Assembly: GCF_033439725.1 (NCBI RefSeq) | Contig: NW_026944387.1 | Location: 496,001-560,000, forward strand | Length of the DNA: 64,000 nucleotides | Direction: 5' to 3' | Origin: Neurospora tetraspora | Taxonomy: Eukaryota; Ascomycota; Sordariomycetes; Sordariales; Sordariaceae | Shown: in pieces, positions 1 through 10,601 of the stretch | Layout: each line of letters opens with the position of its first letter | How positions within the stretch are numbered: position 1 is the stretch's first letter | Program-made: the position numbers and the translations under genes | The notes under the pieces: generated by a model | Told to the model about the DNA's origin: nothing | The model's input: only the letters and a program-made list of their open reading frames with translations | Database searches by the model: none

Positions 1-2190
1 TCAAGCGTAGCCTCCGCTCTCAACGAACGGCTATGGTGATTGTTATACTGGTGCGTGAAAAAAAGCAGCGGACGAACAATGTTAAATACCTGCCAAGATA
101 TCAAAGAGAAGGGTGATGATGATGATGATGAAAAGTGCGAGAAACAGGTGCGTCCGGTGCGTTGGCCATCAACTGGTTCCAATAGAGACCAAAATTGGTG
201 TGGAAAGATATTTGAACATATTACACAGATGGATTTACATAAAACCAAATGATACGGCTTGATTCGATATGAGTCAGGTCTTTTCCCCTCTACTTGTTGT
301 TCCTTCTGTTTGTTACATTATGGCTTCATGATTGCGGCCAGGGAGAAGAAACCCGTCATGCCTCAACAGCGAAATGACCCATGCCCTACTAATGTGTCTT
401 ACTTCATGGCCATGAGGGATAGGTATAAAACGGCCCATGAGCTGCCACATGATGGTCCTCCAAATTCATTACCTACCTGGTCAGGGAACCTGACTGGAAG
501 TTTTTCTACATGGGCCCAGCCAATTTAGCCAGTTCTTGACATCATCCAAAAGCAGTCCAAGACTGTAAAAATGCTAGGCCACCATATCTAGTTCATCAGG
601 ACAGACTCTTTCTTGCCAACGAATATTTTTCTGTACATACTGATACCACCGATCCAATCATCCAAATGTGGATTTGACACCCTTCTCATCATCCTGTATA
701 TACGCACATCCAATACCACTACTTATCACGCCGTCGAAAGACAGACCAATGACCGCGTCCACGACATGACCGACATCTTCCACAATATCTTACACCATTT
801 GTCTCTCGCCCCCGTCACCGTCTTCAAAACAAATACGACGATATCAAAATCAGAGCGGATAGGACCCTCCGCTTCCCGAGAATCTGCCCAGCGGCGGACT
901 CAGACTGAGACAAGTGAAACTTCCCGGCTTATCCTGGAAGCAGGAAGCTGGCCGTCATCGACGGCTGCCTACCTCTGCTCAGAATCCAACGGTTGCGGTT
1001 GGAAGAAGAAGCCGACCTGGACCTAGGACCGCTGGCCTAAGGAGCTGGATTACATGCCCAGAACACTCAGAAGAAACCAAATGAAGTGAAGAGCGAAGTA
1101 AACTGGTCCTGGTCCTCGCTCGGACTGGCGACTGGACCGAAGACAATCGAGACTCGGCTTATTACTCTGCTTACTCTGCGACGGATGCCTCAAGCAAGCG
1201 TCCGTCAGTTTCCGTCCTCGGTACTTACCTCAGGAGACCTCAGGAGATGAACCTGTTGGTGACTCTCGGCGTCCAACAACCTCTCGGCGTGCGTCCATCG
1301 AACCTCTTAGCGTCAACGTCGCACCGGCACAGCAAGCTCCAGTTGCTGTGCCTCACCCTCAGGCCCAGCCCAGCGCCCGGCCGTCCAGGCCCTGTTCACC
1401 GTGACACCGGCCACGGAGACTGAGGAAGTACATAGAACGCATCATTAGCGAGGCTTTGCAAGCGTCTTCCACGCAGCGGACGTGCTGTACGCCGGAAACG
1501 GGCAGTGCAAGCGATACTCGCCCGACAGGAATGGTGTAGAGCAGCCAGGCGGTGCACCGCACGCGTTCTGGAAGGCGCCCCGCGGGCGCTATTGCCTGGC
1601 CCATCTTGGAAACCGTCTTAGTCTCGAAAGACAGGTGGATGGATATCCATGAGAAGGGGGTGTCGTCGTGCCGGGTGCACCGTCCGCGTTTAGAAGGCGG
1701 AGTCGGGGGGCCGCGCGCCCGCTCGTGCCTCGAACACCTGGGCAACGTGCAAGCCCAGTTTGGATCTCAAAGTAGAGATCCGGGAAGCTGGCGAGGATCT
1801 CTCCTTGTTGAGGGTATTGCTGGTCTAGCTGTCTTTGGCTTGGCTATTCTGGTACCTCAGGAAGGGATATGACGTCCTTAGAAAGTCAGGATAGATAACC
1901 CGCCCCCTAACTTACTACCTACTCTCAGATCCGGGCCGTCTTCTGACACTCTGCCTAAGGTACTCTGCCCGCTCTGCCTGAGATCCCATGAATGACTCAC
2001 TGGATTAATAGAACCGGCTTATACAGGAGCGGGAGTAATACCCGACCCTAATCGCTCCTCCCGCGGCCAATGCACCGGCCACCGAGTCCTTAAAGCGTCT
2101 AGTTGGATCAAAGTATGCTGTTTTTCACATCACATCACATCGCATCACATCACAGCATCAACCCTAAAGACCTACCGAGCCGAGCCGAGC
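1..2190. other. no supported gene; simple repeats
   Basis: No reading frame here has a convincing start, length and composition together. A GAT run lies near 114-130. A CACAT-type microsatellite lies near 2,126-2,155 and is followed by a short GAGCC run at about 2,176-2,196. The stretch 1,540-1,870 is open on both strands and seems to contain a diverged internal duplication (GTGCACCG followed by CGCGTT at about 1,550 and 1,676), but no domain could be named. Decayed sequence is the likeliest reading. Confidence 0.5.
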
Positions 2191-3176
2191 CGAGCCATGG
2201 CCGTCAACTTGTTCTCTATTGTTTCTCGAGAAAATGAAACCGCGGAGGTCGACCCGTCCCATGACAGGCCGCACCAGGGACCACCTCCTCCCCTCTACCT
2301 AGGAGCCAACGAAAAAAGGAGCGAACGAACCCCCTTTCGATCTCGACACGGAGTCTACGAGTCAACCAACCACTGCATATGAGCATGTGATAGCTGGCTG
2401 TCTTTCACCACCGGCTGTGCGATGAGCACCTGACTTTTGGGGTCCTGGAGAACACCCTTGGACTCATGAGCCTCTCGAGCCCTGCTTTTGACACCCTTTC
2501 CGATCCTGCTACTCTCCCTCTTCCTATCATCCCGGATGAGGAAAACATGATCTGTTCTTCCATTGCTCGGGTCTTCCCGGAGGTTGTAGTCTACCGCTCT
2601 TTAGGTCGTCAAATGCTCATCCACTGATACCTTTCTTTGTCGTTTCTGCCAAGCCTAGTGTTCCGCTGGTATCGTTTCAAGCGGAATACCTTCGTGCTCC
2701 ATCAGCACTCGATACGCTTCTCGATGATCTTGGGAATCCCCCTTCATGAGCCCGCTCAAACAAGCTCGGCAAATTGAAGGAACCCGTGTCCATCTTGGCC
2801 CCGTAACGGAGTAACACTTTCACACATTCTACCCATGCCCTTAGGTGGTCACTTTAGACCACATCGCTCGGACCCTTGGCCATGATGAATTTCGTCCCGA
2901 AGATGGCTCATATTGCCCCGATTGCTCCCTCTCCAGCCGATATCCGGGCGGGAACAGGCGAGGAGGTATGATATTCGGGGTGATATGGATGTTTGCCGTT
3001 CTATTGTTGCTAAGGATAACGTCGTCCTGATATAGAGAATGGGCGTAACTGGACCTGAGATCACATTTTCATAGGACGACGAGAGTCTCTCGCGCCTCCT
3101 CTGAATGTTATGGGGCCCTTTCACGGGCGTTTTCGGTGGGGCTTTCCCGTTGTTCATAGTTCGCCATAGCCACGCG
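2191..3176. other. no supported gene
   Basis: Short open frames on both strands, none with recognisable motifs or splice signals. I see nothing that can be annotated. Confidence 0.5.
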
Positions 3177-3689
3177 TTACCATGACATCGGTGTTGTTGC
3201 TGTCGGATCCATCATAAAAGGGAGGACTGGGTCTGTTGTTGTTGTTGTTGTTGTTGCTACCGTGGAATTAATTGTAGACGTGGAAACTGCCGTCGGACCA
3301 AGCGTGAATGGGGTGATTGGAGCCATTGTGCTTGTTACTGTCGACTCCGCGTTACCGGGGATTGCGATAACGAAAATGTTGGACACTAGAGGGCATCAGA
3401 GTATCAGCAACCTAATACACCAACAGCCAGGAGGAACTCGAGTAAACGGAATAAAGTAAAGGGTACAATAACTTACGCCAGGCTGTGAAAAGGGACTTTC
3501 CGCGCCGAATAGCTTTGGCGGCTTCTGCGACGCTGGTGGTGCTCTCTTAGGTATAGTGAAGGTCGCTGAGCTGGATACCGTTTGAGTAGTTGCGTCTTTG
3601 TTGGACTGGAAGGAGAAACTTACGGTTATCCCCTTAAGTGCGCGCACCCAGAAGGATATTTTGGCTCCTTCTTCATAGCCGAAAGTCAC
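3177..3689 (-). pseudogene. fragment of an unrecognised gene, possibly two exons
   Basis: The minus strand reads as plausible protein in two neighbouring stretches. The upstream one (3,689 to about 3,475) is Ser/Thr-rich and ends at a GTAAGT donor. The downstream one (about 3,386 to 3,177) is Thr-rich, with a run of seven threonines encoded by an ACA/ACC repeat (3,230-3,256). A CTCTAG acceptor-like site lies just before the second stretch, but the frames do not join cleanly, so either the gene is broken or the exon model is wrong. No known domain is visible. Confidence rests only on composition and one good splice donor. Confidence 0.25.
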
Positions 3690-4376
3690 AATAGCCCCGC
3701 AGACCGTGCTGGTCCCTGATCGTCCTCACTGACATGCAGGCCGAGGCGAGGTGGTAACCTCAGATGGGGTACTGGGCCATGACTGGCGGTTGCGGTCGTC
3801 AGGACAGATTGTGGCTTAGATGAGGTGAACAGAGGTGACGCGTTGGAAGATAGGATGCCCTAACATTTGCGACTGTGCCAAAGGTGATCGTTTGGTGAGG
3901 ACGGTGGGACTCCGAACTTGTCGAGTTGAAGTCGGTGCTGGGTCATCTGGTGCGCCGTTGTTGGTGGGTTTTGCTTGCCATCGGTGTTTGGTGGTAGTTC
4001 AGGCCATCGTACGGGGAACCAGATGGGTGAGAGAGATGCATAGTGGGAGGAAGAAAAAAAACGCGTGCCAGACCAGGACGAAATACTCCACAGTGGCTAC
4101 CGAGGAGCACGTTGAGAATATGGCACAAGGTTTTGAAGAAGAGTTAGGTATGTACATAGCGCCCGTTCTAGGAAGGAGCTAATTGAGAAACCGTTTAAGA
4201 CGAAGTGTTCCTTCCTCGGGTAGGAGATGTTGTCGAGTGTTCCTTCCTTAGGAAGAATGGAAAACTCTGCTGCTGCCGCTACTGGATATTTTACTTGCCC
4301 TCCTTGTTCTCTCTGATTTTGTTCCTCTTCTCTCAATGGTTGTCCGGGGGTCCCTACCTATCCATCAACCGACGCA
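3690..4376. other. no supported gene
   Basis: Open frames exist on both strands (about 3,835-4,182 plus; 4,097-4,336 minus) with no motif. The stretch just before 4,377 should hold the promoter of the GIY-YIG copy downstream, but no clear TATA element is visible. Confidence 0.4.
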
Positions 4377-5411
4377 ATGGTTACGACGAGAGCAAAGGCG
4401 GCTATTGCAGCAGCAACAATCAACGTTGACGATAAGGACAACCAAACCACACCAAGCTACGAAGAGAGCGACAATGAGTTCAGCGAGGATGAGGACGACC
4501 AAGCGCCACCAAACTCAACGTTCGGAGCACGTTTTATTAGCAAAGCTTATAAAGCATATTGTGAATATGCCGGCAATCGCCCACTCCAACTCAAGGAACG
4601 ACCAAGCCACATCAAGCTACGAAGGTAGCAGCGACGAGGTTAACGATAACCAGGACGACCAAGCGGCATCAAGCTACGAGGGTAGCGACAATGACCTTGA
4701 CGATGACCAGGAGGAAGAGTGGAACCGGCAGAGAGAAGGCACCACGCTGTAGCGGCCTGGCCACTCCTTCCACCAATCTGTCACCAACTCTGAAACCTCC
4801 AACTTCACGTCACGCGGGCAGGCCGTGGAGCAGTCGTCCCGCCTCCAGTAGCAGTAGCAACAACAACAACAATCGTCCCGCCCCCAAAACTCCCAATGCC
4901 AACCCAACAAACCGCCGAAATCCGCGCTCTACTCGTAGCCATCGAGGCTACGATGCATTGCATCTTCTGGTCCATGAAGAGCAACAAAGTTTGGGGCTTC
5001 CACGATGCAGATGGCAAGGACCTTTGTCCTTGACCGAAGGATCACTACGAATACATCGGCATCAATAGATCAAACCCTCTACATTGGGCCATTGCAGGAC
5101 TCAAGAGGAAGCTTCATGCCATTGATGGGGAGGAAGCTACAGAGAGAAAGGCAGCAATGCGTGCGGAAGGAACAGCATGGGCTACCTTAAGCAATCGCGA
5201 GAAAACAACAAAGCAACGAAGCGGTTCTTCTGCGAGCATTGCCAGTAGCAGGGGCAGAAGTCCGGGCAATAGCGGCGGCACGGGTCATAGTGACAATAGT
5301 AGCGACAACCGTCAGTCTGGTAGTAACACTGCTCCTTCCCCAAGGGCCTTTTCCTCTGAACAGGCCACATCGTGGAGTTGGGATGGAAGGAATCACTCGG
5401 CAGGGAAATAA
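4377..5411 (+). pseudogene. GIY-YIG/C2H2-family copy C: N- and C-terminal parts without the nuclease core
   Basis: The ATG at 4,377 opens an 83-residue frame: an acidic N-terminus, then SKAYKAYCEYAGNRPLQLK, which is shared with the copy at 10.1-10.6 kb (the DNA for AGNRPLQ is nearly identical). The GIY-YIG core expected next is absent. In its place are three acidic repeats of about 55 nt (near 4,440, 4,599 and 4,654) and an Asn/Ser run. The family C-terminus resumes at about 4,890: RALLVAIEATMHCIFW, then LCP, an in-frame TGA where the family usually has Trp (a G-to-A change of RIP type), then PKDHYEYIG and SNPLHWAIAGL. The tail is Ser/Gly-rich and stops at 5,411. I read it as a broken host gene that lost its middle part. 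Confidence 0.6.
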
Positions 5412-5693
5412 GATGAAAGGACACGGTGTTTTCTCTGAGAAATCCGGTGATATGATAAAAGAGACGCGTCGGATCCTTTTCAATTTTCAGGACTTCAGCG
5501 AATAGCGTGGGAATCTCGGGGCATGACCACGGCCTTCCACCTCTTTGACACATTCTCTCCGTCATCATTTCAAGCGTCCTCTCCTTTCGTCACACGACAC
5601 TTGGACAAAATTCCTTTTCTCCTTTCGTCATTCAAGTCTCAAGCGATCGGCCCGTAAGTTTCCTCTGTCCTCCTCCTCCGGCCCCGAGACCCC

Positions 5694-6005
5694 GTGGTCG
5701 ATCAACAAGACTCACAGGTGGGTATGCGATTGTTCTACAATTTCATCAACATTGCTGACAAGGCCGAGGTCAGAAACATCATGGCGAAGGTTACCACCCC
5801 GGTGCCTCCCACCAAACTCAGCCAAGCGAAGTACTACAAACATTGCACCACCATGAGAAAGGGAGTCGAAGGCGGCACCCTCAGTTTCAACGACAACCTT
5901 CGGTCAATGGATAAGAAGCCCGTGATTCATTGCGTCATGGCTACACACCGGGTGTTGGGAGGGGGGAGACGAGATGTGCAAAGTAAGGCCTTTCGGGTAA
6001 TTTGA
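5694..6005 (+). CDS. short unrecognised ORF fragment
   Basis: An open plus-strand frame follows a possible splice acceptor (CTCACAG at about 5,712-5,718). It contains a Lys/Tyr-rich stretch (LSQAKYYKHC). Its 3' part overlaps the antisense GIY-YIG remnant from 5,927 on. No domain is recognised. It could be the edge of another decayed gene or chance. Confidence 0.2.
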   Translation: MVDQQDSQVGMRLFYNFINIADKAEVRNIMAKVTTPVPPTKLSQAKYYKHCTTMRKGVEGGTLSFNDNLRSMDKKPVIHCVMATHRVLGGGRRDVQSKAFRVI

Positions 6006-6409
6006 TACCCATTATCGACCCGATCTTGACAACGGACAGACAAATTTCGCAACTTATCATAGTCCGAAAATCTCGATGCTACGCCAAGCGTCGCATTCGT
6101 AGCCGATCCCACATAGATAGCCGGGCGGGCATCCTTCTTCTCCAAAATCAGAACGTAGATAGCCCACTCGCGTGGGCTATAGTGATGGAGAGTAGGGAGG
6201 CTTTTCAGGTCATCTATGGTCGGAGGATGGCGGCGAGAAAGCAAACCGGCATTGCCCATCAGATGATGGGCGACACCAGCTCGTTTGAGACTTGGTCCAC
6301 TGCCATGAAAGACGCAGACAGCGGTGACTGACGTACCCTCCAAGAAATTGGTGGTGTTGCAGGCGTGCCACATATTGATGAAGCCCAGAACGACGGTCTC
6401 CCATAGCAT
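5927..6409 (-). pseudogene. GIY-YIG-like nuclease domain remnant, copy A
   Basis: The minus strand carries a GIY-YIG-type fold signature: AIYVLILEKKDARPAIYVG (AIY for GIY, YVG for YIG), then an Arg in SRFSDYD at the usual place of the catalytic arginine, and NGYQITRKALLC. In intact relatives this is followed by a Pro-rich loop and a long hydrophobic helix; here it ends soon after LPPP. A LWET motif at the start matches the copies at 10.5 and 25.0 kb, but more sequence separates it from the nuclease motif than in those copies, which suggests an insertion or an unspliced intron. GIY-YIG enzymes cut DNA through the two Tyr, the Arg and a Glu. The downstream Glu-bearing part is lost, so activity is unlikely. 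Confidence 0.55.
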
Positions 6410-6428
6410 GGCACCAGGAAGTGCCTTT

Positions 6429-6806
6429 TCAGGCCAATCTAGAGGTGGCGGGGGGGGGATCTCCTCCGGTCGCGACTTCCAAGGTCTCGCTGTCGCCCTC
6501 TCTTGCTTGGACTAGGAACGGAGCTGATCTGTTGGTGTCGACTTCCTGATGTTCATCCAGTCGGGCGTATCTCCAGTCCGTGTTCCTATCGAAGGGCCTT
6601 GCGAGCTCGTTACGGGGCGGGCAGACTTCTCCAGGCTCAATTGGAATGCCGGGCCAGTTTTGCGCTTCCCTGTTCCAGCATTTCAGGTTGTCGTAGACCA
6701 CTCGGTGGGTGTTTAGGGGGAGCCCAATGATAGTGGCAGGGGGGAGCGGATTATCTGGAGGAACGCCAGACATGCTCCGCGTGCTCGACCCATACCCCGA
6801 CCGCAT
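6429..6806 (-). pseudogene. unrecognised ORF upstream of GIY-YIG copy A
   Basis: A minus-strand frame of about 125 residues from an ATG at 6,806 ends 20 bp before copy A begins on the same strand. It is rich in Pro, Asn and charged residues and has no recognised motif. Position and strand suggest it may have been the 5' part of the same locus, but the two frames do not join. Confidence 0.25.
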
Positions 6807-7029
6807 CAACCCAGTCGCCCCTACAAATCAGATCATATCGCGAAAGGATGGCCCGCGACCCCGTCACCATCCAGCATAATGGTTGAGGCAAAAACAACTA
6901 CCATCAATCCAATCGCTATAGGAAACGATATTCGGACTAGAATTACATTTCAGCCCCAGCCTTTCAACTATCCTAAAAGCGCCGCATCCCCCGACCTTAG
7001 AGACACGCTCAAGTCCTTGCCCGAGTTCT

Positions 7030-7125
7030 CGAGTTTATAATAAGCCGTTCCGGACCGCCCAGACTTTACGCAAACACAAGACAAGAAGCAAGGGGCACAA
7101 GGCCAAAGTAGCCGGTGGAGCTTAT
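7030..7125 (+). pseudogene. C2H2 finger remnant with GHKAKVA tail
   Basis: The plus strand reads YNKPFRTAQTLRKHKTRSKG followed by HKAKVAGG. This aligns with the intact finger at about 20,000-20,105 (minus), where the first position is Cys. Here a Tyr stands in place of the second zinc Cys (TGT to TAT would be enough), and the first Cys of the pair is not visible, so the finger is dead. Fingers of this spacing (C-x2-C-x12-H-x5/6-H) usually bind DNA or double-stranded RNA. Confidence 0.45.
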
Positions 7126-7606
7126 GCGCCGTCTAGGAGGCGGCGCCAGCTGGGAGGGCGAATTTGATCACGTCCGTCGCGCTATGCAGATCCAGCGCTC
7201 GGTCACAGAGATGTTCAATTTCACTTGAGACTGGGGAGCCATCGCTGAACGTAGTGACGATGCCCGCAAGGGACAACCAAGAGGCGCCAGCCTCAACACC
7301 ACCATATCTGTCGCCCTCATCTTCACACGATTCGTATTACTCCTTCAACCCCGTACCATTGGGTCACCAGCCATCACAATATCGAACGAGCAAGATATTG
7401 AGACCGGTGAGGAGGTGGTGAACACCCTGACATCCGCGGTAGTAACAGAGGATGCCCCGGATTGGTTTGTGCATCCCTTCTTCAAGCAGCGCCTCGGGAC
7501 ACGGGAGCTTTGGTCGAAGGCAACAGCCTGGCCCCTAACAGTCGCTCCTAGACTTGGGAAGATGTTGCTGGCGGACTCTCCGCCGAGCTTATTGATCTTC
7601 TTTTAG
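7126..7606. other. no supported gene; possible lost exons
   Basis: Several frames are open in the plus direction with low-complexity Ser/Pro content, but none can be tied to a motif. The stretch ends at a clean TTTTAG acceptor (7,601-7,606), so part of it was probably intron or exon of the AT-hook gene downstream. Confidence 0.35.
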
Positions 7607-7873
7607 CTCCGCCGGCATTTTCGTCCACCCGCAGATACCCCTCGCCGCGGCCGCGGCCGCCCGCGGGGCAGCCGCAATAAAATACCATCCGCCCAACGAG
7701 TTAGAAAACTGGAGGAATCGGTCATGAAGGCCGAGGCGGCGGCCTCACAAGCACGTGAAGACCTTCTGGCTATGAAGGACAGAGAGGCACGCCGCATCCG
7801 CAAGGAGCACACCCGCCTCATCCTCCGCAAGGAGAAGCTGGCTCGCGCGGGAGCCCTGCTGAGTGACATCGGA
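7607..7873 (+). CDS. AT-hook plus coiled-coil exon
   Basis: An 89-codon phase-0 exon lies between a TTCTTTTAG acceptor and a GTAAGG donor. It begins LRRHFRPPADTP and goes straight into RRGRGRPRGSRNK, an AT-hook (core GRGRP), then a charged Ala/Glu/Arg-rich helix of about 60 residues with heptad-like spacing. AT-hooks bind the minor groove of AT-rich DNA, so a chromatin or DNA-binding role is plausible. No ATG-initiated first exon or terminal exon could be found; the next 600 bp have no matching open frame. It is either one exon of a broken gene or part of a gene whose other exons I cannot see. Confidence 0.45.
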
Positions 7874-8480
7874 GTAAGGAATTCCCGTCCTTATTTTTTT
7901 GTCATTTTCGTGCTTTTGTCCCTTTTTGACCTCGTATTTACGCTACCATTAATAGGGCCCCGCTACTCTTTCTCGTACTAATTCGCTGGTTTGTTTCTAG
8001 TGGCGCATACCTTTGGTCCTTTTACACACCTGAAAACATCCTACAACATCGGCGACAACACTTTAGACCGGTACCACGTTCAACAATTAGACCGACATGC
8101 TTAAACAATTTCCCGCGTACTTTACGAACCCCCAATACGGACACATCCTAACGGCAATGGTTCAACAAGACAATTTGATTCATACGTACTAGGTATCCTA
8201 TATACAATCCGGATTAGCGATTTAAAGAACCCTACTAAGCAACAGCAATCGCCGGCCAACAAACAAAAGATTCACATAACGGCCACGTTTTACGCCATAT
8301 ATCTCACCTATCTTAAAACGTCTCGGACCGGCGTCAATTAGTCTAGCGACCTCTACTTCAAACAGTCCGAAGACTTCGACAAGAAGCACCACTAGGGTAG
8401 CTTCCACGCAGATGACTGGGTACGTGCCATAGTACATTATATTTATACCTTACTATCGGTCGTCGTTCTAGCAAGAATTG
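7874..8480. other. intron-like or decayed stretch
   Basis: Follows the GTAAGG donor. AT-richer than its surroundings, with no coding-like frame; a 71-codon minus frame at 8,222-8,437 has no motif. It is far too long for a normal intron of this genome, so I read it as decayed sequence. Confidence 0.4.
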
Positions 8481-9058
8481 TTATTTTGTAGGATGCCGTA
8501 CCGCATTCTGTTATCTCCCTTGACGACCGTCCCGGCATTATGAGCCGAGAGGGACACGAAGCGTCGATGGACAACGTCGCCCAAGTCTCGAGCAACAACC
8601 TGTTCCTGGAAGCGCGGAGGACCCTCAAGGCCGTCGACGATTTATCAGACGTCGACAAGCTCAGAGTATTGCCCGTGCTCACGAGGAGAGCGCTTAGAAT
8701 GCGCACGTTTTGACCCGGCAGTGGCGTCACGAGGTCTTCCATCACACTCCCAAAAACGCCTGGATCATGAATGGGATTGCCAGCAGATTGGAAGAGTTTG
8801 CTCAGAAAGACAAGACCCGCAGTTCAAGGCCACATATGGTGAACTTTTTGTCCATAAGGTAAGTTCCCTCCCGTCCCCCCCCTCGAGTTCGAGGACGACG
8901 ATGTTCCCAGCTCCCCCGACGTCTCCGACATCCCCAACTCCCCCGATGCCCCTGACGCCCCAGGTACTCCTACCCCGGCTCCGGGCGCCGCCGCTACACT
9001 ATGAGCACCGTCCTTTTCCGCAGCCTCCTCGTCGCTCGTCTCACCGGCCTTGAGGCTT
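8481..9058 (+). pseudogene. broken gene with an acidic SPD-repeat linker
   Basis: Three coding-like pieces follow one another. First, about 8,490-8,713 carries NNLFLEARRTLKAVDDLSD; 81 bp of it (8,592-8,672) recur at 28,006-28,086 on the other strand. Second, 8,714-8,858 carries a Trp/Lys/Arg-rich stretch ending at a GTAAGT donor at 8,859. Third, 8,885-9,058 has an acidic, proline-rich linker (EDDDVPSSPDVSDIPNSPD) and ends LLVARLTGLEAS. The third piece matches 22,727-22,900 at protein level (EDDDAPGSPN, then VARLTALETK). The pieces are in different frames. I know no function for the family. Confidence 0.4.
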
Positions 9059-9127
9059 CGTGAAGGCGCTACGGTAGCGCGCGGGGGTAAAGCCTTCGAG
9101 GAGCAGGTTCGACTCCTGTATCAGCAC
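9057..9127 (+). tRNA. tRNA-like sequence, probably a tRNA relic or tRNA-derived SINE head
   Basis: A 4-bp D stem (GCGC/GCGC, 9,066-9,080) encloses TACGGTA. A 5-bp anticodon stem allowing two G-U pairs encloses GTAAAGC, and a T arm (9,103-9,119) carries the B-box-like GGTTCGACTCC. The 5' and 3' ends do not pair into an acceptor stem, and the anticodon would be AAA, which is abnormal for Phe. A working tRNA is therefore unlikely; a relic or SINE head fits better. Confidence 0.3.
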
Positions 9128-9550
9128 AGTGATTCGAGTCCATGGCGAGGATTAGATAGAATGTTATACCTACCTTAGGCAAGACTCTGCGGGGCTGGCC
9201 CGGGCTCGTGTTGGCGTCTTTCTATAGTCATGCCCGGAGAACACTCTTACTCAAATCCACAATACAATTGGGCGAGCTCGAACAATTTGCTCGGCGCCCT
9301 TACGGCTTTGTTTTGCTGTATGAGCAGACGCTGGTTGACAAGGAGATTTCTGGAGAATTGCTACGAGCAGTGTGTTCGCTTCGTAGGCCCTCGAGCAAGA
9401 TTATATCTCGTCAATATTTCGACTGACAATTTTCACGACGGTGTGATAACAGGTTTCGACATGAGTGATAGAACTGAGAAATGACAATGTCAGTATCAGA
9501 AGCGAGGGAAAGCCATGGCCTCGATTGCCTTCTCCTCCCCCAGGGGTTCT
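9128..9550. other. no supported gene
   Basis: An open plus frame (about 9,208-9,426) reads as plausible Leu/Arg-rich protein (LLLKSTIQLGELEQFARRP) but has no domain, start context or splice signal that can be defended. Confidence 0.35.
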
Positions 9551-9864
9551 TATTTGAACAAGTTCAAATTACCTTCGAAGGGTTCGTGGACTTTCACGAA
9601 TGCGACATCCCGATGTCTATCACCATCCGCAATGTATTGCGATGGGATGACTACCTTCGAGGCAGCGCGGCATTGTACAGTCGGATCACCAGTTGCATCT
9701 CTTTGCCGTTGTATCCAATATATGTTTGGATTTCCGTGCAACGACCGAGACCTTTTCGGTAAAGCCGCATTCCTTCCGGCGTGTCGGCGGCTCTGAAAAA
9801 GGGCTATACCATCACGTCGCGTGGTCTGCTCTGTTGGCGCCAGAGCCCGATGTCGTGCCCTCAT
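9551..9864 (-). pseudogene. V8/trypsin-like serine protease fragment, copy 1
   Basis: The minus strand reads QYIADGDRHRDVAFVKVHEP followed by FEGNLNLFK. The pattern of Asp, hydrophobic residues and Lys (DVAFVKV) resembles the strand carrying the catalytic Asp in trypsin-like and V8-like proteases. The 89 bp at 9,551-9,639 recur with two differences at 17,752-17,840, where the frame continues further. Neither the His nor the Ser motif is visible here, so it is a fragment. Confidence 0.4.
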
Positions 9865-9930
9865 AGGGTACCGACGAGCCGCTCCATTGGTTGTTCGTCA
9901 ACGTAGTATGGATAGTTTCTCTATCCTTGG

Positions 9931-10200
9931 ATGCGTATAATCTATATATCAACGCAGTTTCAAGAACCAAGCGAAATTCCTGCACCCAAGGCTGCCACAA
10001 CCAAACCCGAGTCGGAGGTCACTGCTCCCAAGTCTGCCACAAAGCGCAAGCTCGACGAACTTACCGTCGAACCCGCGGCCACAAAGCCTATCAAGGCGAA
10101 GAACATCATCGGGCCTCTGAAAGGAGTCGTCGCCAACAACTGGGCCTACGACACGGTCAATGAGGAAAACAATCCACGAGCAGATAGAATTGAAGAAGGA
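9931..10200 (+). pseudogene. Lys/Ala/Pro-rich fragment, unrecognised
   Basis: A plus-strand frame reads through a repeated Ala-Pro-Lys-Ala-Ala/Thr pattern (PAPKAATTKPESEVTAPKSA) into KRKLDELTVEP and KAKNIIGPLKG. It is coding-like but has no start codon in context and ends where the opposite-strand GIY-YIG remnant begins. KRK could act as a nuclear signal. Probably one edge of a recombination junction. Confidence 0.3.
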
Positions 10201-10601
10201 GTTGTTGTAGGGCATGGTGCTGATACCAGAATTTTCTTGTGCGTAATTTGATAGCCCTTTTGGTATGCGATTGTTGTTAGTGTGGAAAGCTGTTCACCCT
10301 TGTCGTAATCTTGGAACCTGTCGTGTGTGCCTGTGGTTTTATTGATTCCGCTACTAATATAAATCAATGGTAGTTGCTTTGGCTTTTCAAGGATCAAAAG
10401 GTAGATCGAAAAAGCGTATTCGTCCTTACAAGCAAATTCCGTCAACAACTTTAGAGCAGCCAAGGTTGGAGGGTTTGGTGATTGGAGGATTGTTTTGAGG
10501 TTTTTGTCGAAATTCAACTCCAAGTCAAAGTATGTTTCCCAGAGTGATGTCGCAGTGGGAAGGTGTTGCTTGATTTGAAGTGGGCGATTGCCGGCAAATA
10601 C
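10146..10601 (-). pseudogene. GIY-YIG-like nuclease domain remnant, copy B
   Basis: Best-preserved copy of the family in the window. The minus strand reads FAGNRPLQIKQHLPTATS, LWETYFDLELNFDKNLKTIL, then SIYLLILEKPKQLPLIYISSG (SIY for GIY, YIS for YIG), DRFQDYDKG with the Arg, and GYQITHKKIL. It stops after a Pro/Thr/Ser stretch, before the hydrophobic helix preserved in copy C. The N-terminal AGNRPLQ block links it to copy C, the LWET block to copies A and D. No good start codon precedes it. The altered GIY-YIG residues and the missing C-terminal half argue against activity. Confidence 0.55.

Noticed and set aside
2126-2196. Telomere-like repeat
   Set aside because: The CACAT and GAGCC runs do not match TTAGGG or its variants.
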